Assembly (NCBI GenBank): GCA_013140485.1
Contig: JABFSS010000117.1
Coordinates: 1 to 35,547 of the forward strand
Direction of reading: 5' to 3'
Source of the DNA: Candidatus Peribacteraceae bacterium
GTDB lineage: Bacteria; Patescibacteriota; Gracilibacteria; Peribacterales; Peribacteraceae
Length of the DNA stretch: 35,547 bases
Position numbers and translations under genes: made by a program. The notes below the pieces were generated by a model. It ran no database searches, had not been told where the DNA came from, and was given only the letters and a program-made list of their open reading frames with translations. The stretch's first letter is position 1. Each line of letters opens with the position of its first letter. This document shows, in pieces, positions 24,853-32,333 of the stretch.

Positions 24853-25083
24853 TCACTGTTGCAGTTCATCGTCATAACCCGGCTGCTCAACAGGATGCAA
24901 AGAGCCGTCTTCCTGGACCTCAAGATGAATACGGTCACCTGTGACCTCTTTCATCGTTTCTTGCAAAATCAACCGGGTCACCTGAAACATTACCAGTAAA
25001 TAGACATAGATACTGACAACCATGAGGACGGCGAGGGTGATGATCGAGGCCAGGATGATCCAGATGATCTTTTTCTTTTGCAT
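24853..25083 (-). CDS. Small single-pass membrane protein
   Basis: KKKIIWIILASIITLAVLMVVSIYVYLLVMF hydrophobic segment. Confidence 0.5.
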   Translation of the reverse strand: MQKKKIIWIILASIITLAVLMVVSIYVYLLVMFQVTRLILQETMKEVTGDRIHLEVQEDGSLHPVEQPGYDDELQQ

Positions 25084-25104
25084 GCGTGAAGATTAGCATG
25101 TTTT

Positions 25105-25127
25105 CAAATGAAAATTAGTTGCATTTG
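25105..25127. promoter_or_regulatory. Candidate Fur/Zur operator
   Basis: CAAATG-aaaattagttg-CATTTG inverted repeat directly upstream of the Fur-family gene. Confidence 0.35.
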
Positions 25128-25149
25128 TAATTTACTATCATTAAAATGT

Positions 25150-25572
25150 ATGTGCATGGATTTCTCCGCATCTGTTCTTCTCCGTCAACGAGGCCTGAAA
25201 GAGACGCTCCCACGACTGTCCGTTCTTCGCGTGCTCGCAGCGAGCGCCAAGCCACTGCTCGTCAAAGATATTCTCCATCTTGTGCGGCGGAAGGAAGGTT
25301 CTATCGGACTTGTCACCGTCTACCGGGTCATCGAAGCATTGGCACAGACGGGTTTGCTGCACCGTCACCCCATCGACGGTGGCTATTCCCTCTGCGCGAT
25401 CCCCGATATTGATGGACATCACGTTCTCCTCCGCTGCACCGCCTGCGGCAGGTCGGAAGAAGCCCATGACCATGATCTTTGTCGTAGAGAAGACGCGGTT
25501 GCACGGCGGGTTGGTTTTCGCACGTCCCACCATTTAACCGAAATGCTCGGCACCTGTTCCCATTGCCACTGA
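25150..25572 (+). CDS. Fur-family metalloregulator (possibly Zur)
   Basis: LPRLSVLRVLAASAKPLLVKDILHLVRRKEGSIGLVTVYRVIEALAQTGLLHR, HHVLLRCTACG, CSHCH; immediately followed by a ZIP transporter. Confidence 0.88.
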   Translation: MCMDFSASVLLRQRGLKETLPRLSVLRVLAASAKPLLVKDILHLVRRKEGSIGLVTVYRVIEALAQTGLLHRHPIDGGYSLCAIPDIDGHHVLLRCTACGRSEEAHDHDLCRREDAVARRVGFRTSHHLTEMLGTCSHCH

Positions 25573-25575
25573 TCC

Positions 25576-26328
25576 ATGTTTACTACATCCCTCTACACCA
25601 TCGGCAGCGTGCTGCTTGTGAGTATCGTGTCGTTCTCCGGCATCGCCGTGCTCGGGATGCGGCACGCGTTCGTGAACCGCATTCTGTCCGTCCTCATCAG
25701 CTTCGCCGTCGGAGGTCTGCTCGGCGATGTCTTCATTCATATTCTCCCGGAAATGACGGAGGGGCACCCGGAATTTTTCCCAACCGCGTCGCTGATCATC
25801 TTGGGCGGCGTTCTCCTCTCGTTTCTCCTCGAAAAAATCATCCACTGGCATCACTGTCATCATGTCGATTGTGAAGATCACCGCCAGCCGCTTGGGATCA
25901 TCAGCCTCGTGGGAGACGCCGCGCATAACATGACCGACGGCCTCCTGATCGCCACGAGCTTCCTGGTCGACGTGCCCACGGGCATCGCAACCACCATCGC
26001 CGTGATTCTGCACGAGATTCCCCAGGAGATCGGCGATTATGCGATTCTCCTGCACAGCGGATACACGCGGGGACGCGCGCTCTTTCTCAACTTCGTCACT
26101 GCTCTCACGTCTGTCGTGGGAGCGGCCATCGTGTTGGTTCTCCAGAGCTCACTCCCCAATCTCGAAAAATACCTCTTGCCGCTTGTTGCCGGCAACTTCC
26201 TCTATATCGCAATCGCAGATCTTCTTCCTGAACTGCACAAACAGACGCGCGTTTCCCAGTCCATGCTGCAGCTACTCGGCGTGCTGGCGGGTATTGTGAT
26301 CATGTTCGGATTGACGCTTCTGGAATGA
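25576..26328 (+). CDS. ZIP-family metal transporter
   Basis: GGLLGDVFIHILPE, LVGDAAHNMTDGLLIATSFL, ILHEIPQEIGDYAILLHSG. Confidence 0.93.
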   Translation: MFTTSLYTIGSVLLVSIVSFSGIAVLGMRHAFVNRILSVLISFAVGGLLGDVFIHILPEMTEGHPEFFPTASLIILGGVLLSFLLEKIIHWHHCHHVDCEDHRQPLGIISLVGDAAHNMTDGLLIATSFLVDVPTGIATTIAVILHEIPQEIGDYAILLHSGYTRGRALFLNFVTALTSVVGAAIVLVLQSSLPNLEKYLLPLVAGNFLYIAIADLLPELHKQTRVSQSMLQLLGVLAGIVIMFGLTLLE

Positions 26329-26396
26329 TCAGCAAGCCTCTGGAGATCCTGTTTTGATTCGCTATACTTCGCGGGCGCTATTTAATTGCACGGCCT

Positions 26397-26426
26397 CATC
26401 GTCCTTCGTCAAAGCTCAGGACGATG
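26397..26426. repeat. Dispersed hairpin, copy 3
   Basis: CATCGTCCT-tcgtcaaagctc-AGGACGATG, 9-bp perfect stem. Confidence 0.7.
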
Positions 26427-26471
26427 TCGCAGATAATTCTTCTCTGGTTCTTTCGTTCCTTTTTCTCACAC

Positions 26472-26546
26472 GGCCTCATCGTCTAACGGTTAGGACAGCA
26501 GGTTCTCATCCTGCAAATCGGGGTTCGATTCCCCGTGGGGCTGCCA
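26472..26546 (+). tRNA. tRNA-Glu(CUC), CCA encoded
   Basis: Cloverleaf: acceptor GGCCTCA/TGGGGCT, anticodon stem GCAGG-TTCTCAT-CCTGC (anticodon CTC), T arm CGGGG-TTCGATT-CCCCG, discriminator G + CCA. Confidence 0.95.
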
Positions 26547-26604
26547 TTCAACTTGCAAAAGGACTATGAACACCCTCCTGCTCCGCTAGAATCGCGCAGT
26601 GATT

Positions 26605-27333
26605 ATGAAGGAGTCACGGAATCGGCTTATTACTAATCTTATCATTGCAGGATGCCTCATGCTTTGGGCATTTTTTTTATGGACCTCTGGTTTGCTGCTC
26701 GGGTATTGGGCAGTGCCATTTGCTGTCGCATCTTTATTGCTCGCTCATTTTCCAGTGGAATGGAAACATTGGGTCTTTGTAGTAGTTACGGTTTTAATGA
26801 TAATCGGGATGTTTTTCTTCCCTCTTGAATACCTCTCGGATCCGCAATTGGGAACGCTTCATTGGACCTGTAGGAAGAGCATGGTCTTCTCTTTATATGA
26901 CAAAGAAAAAAGACAAGACTCCGATCATGATTCTTTCTCGGTCGATTGTGAGGAGCAAGAACAAGGTGACGACAATGATGCGACAAAAATCCCCAATCTT
27001 CCTAGCCTTGTGTACAACATTGCTCCCTCTTTTAACTCTCAATATATGAGGACATGCAAGATTGCTAAAGATGCGACCGCTTTTGAGTTTTATCACGCGG
27101 GATTGATCGCAAAGAGTGCTGAGTCATACCGCTTTACCATCCAAGGGGCTACTCTTGTTTGCCCAATCGGAGAGGATGACCGGAAGGATGCAAAAATGAG
27201 ATGCCCTTTTTCCCCCGACTTTCTTGAAGCTTTTAGCATGATCAAAGAACATTCTTTCTTTATGACTGTCTACGTGACAGTCGCAAACCAATCCGCGCCC
27301 GAAGAATTTCCCATGGACTGCGCAAAGCTATGA
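26605..27333 (+). CDS. Hypothetical membrane protein (island cargo)
   Basis: N-terminal hydrophobic segments, AT-richer than flanks; its stop overlaps the next ORF start. Confidence 0.6.
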   Translation: MKESRNRLITNLIIAGCLMLWAFFLWTSGLLLGYWAVPFAVASLLLAHFPVEWKHWVFVVVTVLMIIGMFFFPLEYLSDPQLGTLHWTCRKSMVFSLYDKEKRQDSDHDSFSVDCEEQEQGDDNDATKIPNLPSLVYNIAPSFNSQYMRTCKIAKDATAFEFYHAGLIAKSAESYRFTIQGATLVCPIGEDDRKDAKMRCPFSPDFLEAFSMIKEHSFFMTVYVTVANQSAPEEFPMDCAKL

Positions 27334-28289
27334 AGCGAAAACTACTCTTCAGTGGCATTACGATCATCATGCTCTGTATGATAGGTATCTTGTCAGTTCT
27401 TTTTTTGCACGATTTTGATGGTGACGATGTAAGCTATATCGGAGGTGATTGTCGTCCCTTCGAATCGAATATTTATCCTAATGCAGTAGAGAAAAGCTTC
27501 GATGGAACGGATCAGAATTGCGACGGCAAGGACTATATCGAAAGCGATACCTCGGATAATGACAACGACGGATTCACAAAACTCTCGGGAGACTGTGACG
27601 ATTTTGCTTTCACTGTACATATTGGTGCAGAGGAACTTATTGATGAGAAGGATAATGACTGTGACGGTAGGATTGACGAAAAGACAATGAGCCTTCCAAT
27701 AATTGCCTCACCCTTTGTTCCGAGTGTTGGCGCGAAGCAAGGACTTATCGGGGTGCAATTCCTTAGAGCTATGTCTGCAGTTACGATCAAAACTTCAGGT
27801 TTGCTCTACGATGGCTACCTTGATGTTACTGCTACAACAAAAAGTGCAATACCTCCTAACGATGGCTCAAAGACAGTGGCAGTCAAAATTTACTTGGGCA
27901 TCGGTACAAAGGATTTTTTCCATGTCCTGGATGAACGTTACTTGGATGCATCTTGGGCAGGAAAGGGCAACAACAGTCTTTTTGTGGGTACAGGTAATGA
28001 AAAGGGCAGCAATGCCCCTAACAATGATGATGCTCGAGAAAGAGGGGGAGTGTTTTTTGCTGGGCAGACGAGACATTTGCGACTTAACCTACGTTCGTTG
28101 CCTGTGAGTGCTAAATCTCAGTGGAATTCGACAAAAGAATCGCTGAATATCATTGATCTGCTCAGCAAATACAATGATCAACTCATTATCGGTCTATATA
28201 CGAGTGCGCCAGGCTTTGGAGTTATTAATTCTGCAACATTAGAGTTGGAGATGGAGAAAGACGCAGAGGCGGTACTGCAAAAATTGTAA
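27330..28289 (+). CDS. Membrane-anchored protein with MopE-like putative metal-binding motifs (island cargo)
   Basis: Repeats such as DNDNDGFTKLSGDCDDFAFTVHIGAEELIDEKDNDCDGRIDE match the MopE-type GDCDD...HPGAxE..DxxDNDCDGxxDE pattern. Confidence 0.7.
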   Translation: MKRKLLFSGITIIMLCMIGILSVLFLHDFDGDDVSYIGGDCRPFESNIYPNAVEKSFDGTDQNCDGKDYIESDTSDNDNDGFTKLSGDCDDFAFTVHIGAEELIDEKDNDCDGRIDEKTMSLPIIASPFVPSVGAKQGLIGVQFLRAMSAVTIKTSGLLYDGYLDVTATTKSAIPPNDGSKTVAVKIYLGIGTKDFFHVLDERYLDASWAGKGNNSLFVGTGNEKGSNAPNNDDARERGGVFFAGQTRHLRLNLRSLPVSAKSQWNSTKESLNIIDLLSKYNDQLIIGLYTSAPGFGVINSATLELEMEKDAEAVLQKL

Positions 28290-28307
28290 AATTTGTCGAA
28301 TATAAAT

Positions 28308-28358
28308 GAGCGGGTTTTCAATCCGTTAAGCGGAGTTCGGCTCTCTGTGTGACTGCCA
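28308..28358 (+). pseudogene. tRNA 3'-half remnant (tRNA-Glu-like)
   Basis: GAGCGGGTTTTCAATCCGTTAAGCGGAGTTCGGCTCTCTGTGTGACTGCCA aligns ungapped to the last 51 nt of tRNA-Glu (35/51 identical by hand count). It retains an anticodon loop (TTC), T arm and CCA; no D arm or 5' acceptor strand is visible. Confidence 0.65.
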
Positions 28359-28387
28359 AATTGTTTATCTAAGAGTATGGTTTAAGC

Positions 28388-29080
28388 ATGACGAAAGATG
28401 GGGACAAAAAAAGCAAGGCAGAGCTGGTTGTCCAATCAATACAGGAAAAAATTAAAACCAATCCTGGCTTACAGCGTCATTTAACGGTTTTCAAAGCACT
28501 CCTCTCTGAAATTCCCGGCGGAGGTGCATTTATTTATTTATTGGACGATCATATTGCTGCAAAGAAAGAAGAGCGGATTATTAAGTTTATGGAAGAGACT
28601 GTGCAAGCAATTGCACAAGTGAATGACCGAATCGATCAAGAAAAGTTAAAAACAGATCACTATGCATTTATTTTCGAAGAATGTTTACGAGGAGTGGCAA
28701 GGCATCCCCAAAAAGAGAAGATCGATAGCTATAAGGCTATTCTCATTAACGCCGCAGTTCCAAGTACCATTTCTGATGACGAGCAAGAATACTTCTTAAA
28801 TCTCGTTAATACGCTTTCTCCAGTTCACATAAGGTTGATCGCTGCATTGAATGAAGCCAGAAAAATACCACAGGGGGGTGGTCGAGAATCTGGTTTTAAA
28901 CTCAGAACACATTTAGGAAATACGAGCAGCGAGATTCTAATGTCAGCTGCTGCCGAACTTTATCAATTACAATTCACTAATACAGAACCAAGAAGCATTC
29001 CATTCGACGCTGATATGAGTAGAGTAGGCGGAAGACTCACGCCGATTGCTATGAAATTTATCGAATTTTGTACTTTATAA
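28388..29080 (+). CDS. Hypothetical protein (island cargo)
   Basis: 230 aa intact ORF, AT-richer than flanks, flanked by tRNA-derived ends. Confidence 0.65.
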   Translation: MTKDGDKKSKAELVVQSIQEKIKTNPGLQRHLTVFKALLSEIPGGGAFIYLLDDHIAAKKEERIIKFMEETVQAIAQVNDRIDQEKLKTDHYAFIFEECLRGVARHPQKEKIDSYKAILINAAVPSTISDDEQEYFLNLVNTLSPVHIRLIAALNEARKIPQGGGRESGFKLRTHLGNTSSEILMSAAAELYQLQFTNTEPRSIPFDADMSRVGGRLTPIAMKFIEFCTL

Positions 29081-29154
29081 AAGTGGCAGGCCAGTTTCAT
29101 TTTTAATATAAAAAGTTCGAATCATCTCTACTAGGGGCTGCCAGTTCTGAAAAA

Positions 29155-29170
29155 GCCGCCCTCAGGCGGC
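29155..29170. terminator. GC hairpin with A-rich 5' and T-rich 3' flanks
   Basis: GAAAAAGCCGCC-CTCA-GGCGGCCTTTCC. Confidence 0.65.
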
Positions 29171-29195
29171 CTTTCCAGTACGTAGGAAGAACTTC

Positions 29196-29465
29196 TTAGT
29201 ATGCTGAGCTGCTGCTCATGTGCCTGGTCGTGGCCCGGGGCAAAGCGTCCGGAACCGACGATGCGGAAGCCGATACCGTCTCGCGAACCATCCCTGCCGC
29301 ATTCCAACTGGAGGAGGCAACGGAACTGGAGCTCGATGTCGCCGCCTGGTGCTGAATGCGCCACGGAGTCATCCAGGGAATACTGGCAAGGACGTTCGTG
29401 CTGACCAGGGTGACACCGACGATCAATACCACGGCGATCACGAGAAACGGGAGGTATTTCTTCAT
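29196..29465 (-). CDS. Small exported Ser-rich protein
   Basis: MKKYLPFLVIAVVLIVGVTLVS signal/anchor followed by Ser/Ala-rich segment. Confidence 0.5.
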   Translation of the reverse strand: MKKYLPFLVIAVVLIVGVTLVSTNVLASIPWMTPWRIQHQAATSSSSSVASSSWNAAGMVRETVSASASSVPDALPRATTRHMSSSSAY

Positions 29466-29555
29466 GAAATAAGGGGGAAGAGATTGCGTGGGATCGTACC
29501 AGAAAAAGTTTGAATGGTAAGTTGATGGTTTTGGAAAAGAGGATATTTGAATCTT

Positions 29556-30929
29556 TCACGATTGCGGAAATAATCTTCGTTCGAATGGAACAAACCTGTA
29601 CTCCTCTCCTAACGAAAAACGAATTTCCGTCCCCGAAGCGCTGCGGACGTCCGATCTCCAACTAAAAGGTACGCCGCTGAGCTGCGCCGCGAGACGGGCG
29701 GAGGACGGACTTCCGCCTCGGACATTCAGGAACGACAGCATGTCCAGCGACTCGGGCCCCTTTTCCGCCTTCGCAACTGTGAAGCCGTAACGGAGCAATT
29801 CATTGCGCAAACGCTGCGCCTGGATTTTTGCCTTGGGAGCATGCGTAATGGTCACCGTCGGCCGGGTCAGGTACAGATCGCGGTGAGAAAAGAGGAGTGA
29901 CGCGAGCGAGCGAATTTGTCCCCAATCCGAGACGTCATCCGTCAGCGACACGGGCAACAGCACTGATCCACTCCCCGCAACGCCCGGCGGCGGGGGATAG
30001 ACCAATCCTCCCGGCGCGGCTTCGCTTCGGTCTCCGCCGGTCTTGGTCGAGAGGTGCATCGTGATGATCCGGTCGCGGTCGATGCCGGCGGCGGTTCCGG
30101 CGAGTCCCCACAGATCGGACGGCAGGAACGTCCATTCGACGTGGCCGCGGAGAGCGTCGAGTATCCCGTCGAAAAGATGCACGCTTTCCATGACGTCGCG
30201 GGGACGCGTCTTCGCCATCAGCGCGCTCAAAATCTGCTGCTGACGGGCGGACCGGTCAAAGTCCGACGTCGAATGCCGGCTCCGCGCGTACCGCAGTGCC
30301 GTTTTGCCATCCAGATGTTGCTGTCCAGCCTCAATTGCAAACACGCCCAGCTCGCCTTCTTCCACGGGGTACGTGTCGTCGGTGATCGTCTTCGGCACCG
30401 TCACGTCGACGCCTCCCACCATATCGATCATCCGCTCAAAGCCGATGAAATCCATTTTCATGACGCCGTGAATGGGAATATCCAGCCGCTCTTCAAGTTC
30501 ATCCGCAAAATCGCGCATCGCGAGCAGAGATGCCCCCGTCGCAGTGAGTCCTTCCTTCCGGTGCGCACGTTTGCGGATGGAATAGAGCCCGTTGATTTTC
30601 CCCGGCGCCATCCTCGTCGAATCCGTCAGGTAGAGATCGCGCGGAATCGAGAACAGAACGAGACTCCGGCTCGTGGGTTCCATGCTCGCGACGACAATTG
30701 CGTCCGTCAGGTCGGCGGCCGTATGTTCGCTGTCTCCGACGCCCAAAAGCAGGACGTTCGTCCGGCCGTCCGCGTCGCGCGGGGCAAGCGTCCCCGTGAT
30801 GCTTGCGAATAATTCACCGGCAAGCGAACTCACCGCGCCCGTGGCCCCCACCGCCGCGATGGGCAGCGCAAAGGCGCACGCGAGCGTGACGAGCCAGACG
30901 GCCGTCATTCGAATCCATTCCCGGGGCAT
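29556..30929 (-). CDS. LytR-CpsA-Psr family protein with C-terminal LytR_C-like domain
   Basis: NVLLLGVGDSEHTAADLTDAIVVASM, FSIPRDLYL, GKINGLYS, LDGKTALRYARSRHSTSDFDRSARQQQIL. Confidence 0.9.
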   Translation of the reverse strand: MPREWIRMTAVWLVTLACAFALPIAAVGATGAVSSLAGELFASITGTLAPRDADGRTNVLLLGVGDSEHTAADLTDAIVVASMEPTSRSLVLFSIPRDLYLTDSTRMAPGKINGLYSIRKRAHRKEGLTATGASLLAMRDFADELEERLDIPIHGVMKMDFIGFERMIDMVGGVDVTVPKTITDDTYPVEEGELGVFAIEAGQQHLDGKTALRYARSRHSTSDFDRSARQQQILSALMAKTRPRDVMESVHLFDGILDALRGHVEWTFLPSDLWGLAGTAAGIDRDRIITMHLSTKTGGDRSEAAPGGLVYPPPPGVAGSGSVLLPVSLTDDVSDWGQIRSLASLLFSHRDLYLTRPTVTITHAPKAKIQAQRLRNELLRYGFTVAKAEKGPESLDMLSFLNVRGGSPSSARLAAQLSGVPFSWRSDVRSASGTEIRFSLGEEYRFVPFERRLFPQS

Positions 30930-31027
30930 GATGATCAAGACGTGCAAGGGTCGAAAACCTTACTCCGCAAAAACTTGTATTTCCACTCGGGAGCGGGATA
31001 ATAACGGCGATTTTCCCCCTCTCATTC

Positions 31028-31534
31028 ATGCGCATCCGCACCACAACGGCCGTCACCATCGCATCCGCTCTTCTGCTTCTTCCCGCCTGTGGACGAAAGG
31101 CAGCGGAGAACGCGATGGAACAGCAGATCAGACAAGAAACAGGAGGGGACGCCGATGTCGATATGAATGCCGACGGTTCGATGCAGGTGACAACGAAGGA
31201 CGGAACATACAACGCCGGCAATAACCAACTTCCTGAAGACTGGCCCACGGATGCTCCCATCTACGCGGGCGCCAAAATCCAGTTCTCCGGCTCGGCAAAC
31301 GGCACCACGGGCAAGCCCGGTTCCGCGGCGGTTCTCACGACGAGCGACAGCGCGGCGGATGTCGTCACGTATTACAAAGCCGAACTCGCCAAGCAGGGCT
31401 GGACGATCTCGTCGACGATGGAAGCTCAGGGCACGAGCATCTTCGGCGCCACCAAAGGCACCCGCGCACTTTCGCTTTTGATCGGATCTGCCGAGGGGCA
31501 GACGAGCATCACGATCGGGATAGGGGAGCAGTAA
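31028..31534 (+). CDS. Putative lipoprotein
   Basis: Signal peptide with LLLLPAC lipobox; YYKAELAKQGWTISS pattern common in small exported proteins. Confidence 0.65.
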   Translation: MRIRTTTAVTIASALLLLPACGRKAAENAMEQQIRQETGGDADVDMNADGSMQVTTKDGTYNAGNNQLPEDWPTDAPIYAGAKIQFSGSANGTTGKPGSAAVLTTSDSAADVVTYYKAELAKQGWTISSTMEAQGTSIFGATKGTRALSLLIGSAEGQTSITIGIGEQ

Positions 31535-31548
31535 GGTATAATCATCAT

Positions 31549-31713
31549 ATGAAATATTCAAAGAGCTACATTGCAACGCTCGAAAAAGAAGCCGCTGCAT
31601 TGAGAAAGGCATATCGGGAAGGAAAGATAAAAGGGTATAGCTCCGCAAAAGAACTTTTTGATGACATTCTAGGACGAAAGCCGACAAAGCAAACGAGGTC
31701 GAAGAAGAAATAA
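31549..31713 (+). CDS. Small basic protein (54 aa), antitoxin-like in size and composition
   Basis: MKYSKSYIATLEKEAAALRKAYREGKIKGYSSAKELFDDILGRKPTKQTRSKKK; below the ORF-track length cutoff. Confidence 0.5.
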   Translation: MKYSKSYIATLEKEAAALRKAYREGKIKGYSSAKELFDDILGRKPTKQTRSKKK

Positions 31714-31721
31714 TGCTGGTT

Positions 31722-32060
31722 TTATCTCAAAAGCAGCGTCAGCTTTTCAAGAACCTGATCAAGAGTGTTCTCTGAGGCACGCTCTACAAATTTTACCTGT
31801 CGCTCCCGCCAGTCGAGACTTTTCACGTGATCGGCGAGAATCACGCCATGTGTGCGGAGACCCGAAGGAAGCAGTACTTCAAACGGATAACCTTTGGCTT
31901 TACTGGTAATGGGACACGCGATCATCAATCCGACGCTCTCGTTATATTTTTCGTTTGTGAGAACAAGTGCAGGCCGCATTCCCGCCTGCTCACGTCCTTT
32001 CTGAGGATTGAACTGAAGAAAGACAATATCTCCCTGTGCTGGTACCCATCTTTTCACCAT
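31722..32060 (-). CDS. mazF: MazF/PemK-type endoribonuclease toxin
   Basis: WVPAQGDIVFLQFNPQKGREQAGMRPALVLTNEKYNESVGLMIACPITSKAKGYPFEV. Confidence 0.93.
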   Translation of the reverse strand: MVKRWVPAQGDIVFLQFNPQKGREQAGMRPALVLTNEKYNESVGLMIACPITSKAKGYPFEVLLPSGLRTHGVILADHVKSLDWRERQVKFVERASENTLDQVLEKLTLLLR

Positions 32061-32284
32061 ATCTCTTTGCCAACAGGTTTTCCCGTGTCGATTTCAGCAT
32101 GTACATTTTCCGGCGTAATGCGCTCAAGTAAAGCGTCCAGAGTATCCACGGGAGAAACGACGAGTGCATTCTTTCGTAATTCCAAATCCACTTCTTCTCC
32201 CATGCGCAGTCCCATTTGGACCGCAAAAACTTTCGGCAATCGGATGCCGAGACTGTTGCCCCATTTGGTTAAGCGGATGCGCAT
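32054..32284 (-). CDS. mazE: MazE-type AbrB-fold antitoxin
   Basis: MRIRLTKWGNSLGIRLPKVFAVQMGLRMGEEVDLEL; overlaps the mazF start. Start placed at ATG 32284 rather than 32428. Confidence 0.92.
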   Translation of the reverse strand: MRIRLTKWGNSLGIRLPKVFAVQMGLRMGEEVDLELRKNALVVSPVDTLDALLERITPENVHAEIDTGKPVGKEIW

Positions 32285-32290
32285 GTGATA

Positions 32291-32319
32291 ATTATACATT
32301 GTATATCCATCGGTTGCAA
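32291..32319 (-). promoter_or_regulatory. mazEF promoter: TTGCAA - 17 nt - TGTATAAT
   Basis: Reverse strand reads TTGCAACCGATGGATATACAATGTATAATTATCACATG. The -10 box overlaps palindrome TATACATTGTATA (32293-32305). Confidence 0.7.
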
Positions 32320-32333
32320 GCCGAAAATGACCT

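Noticed and set aside
26547-29143. A complete integrative element or prophage
   Set aside because: No integrase, replication or structural gene is visible among the island ORFs; only a remnant or satellite is supportable.
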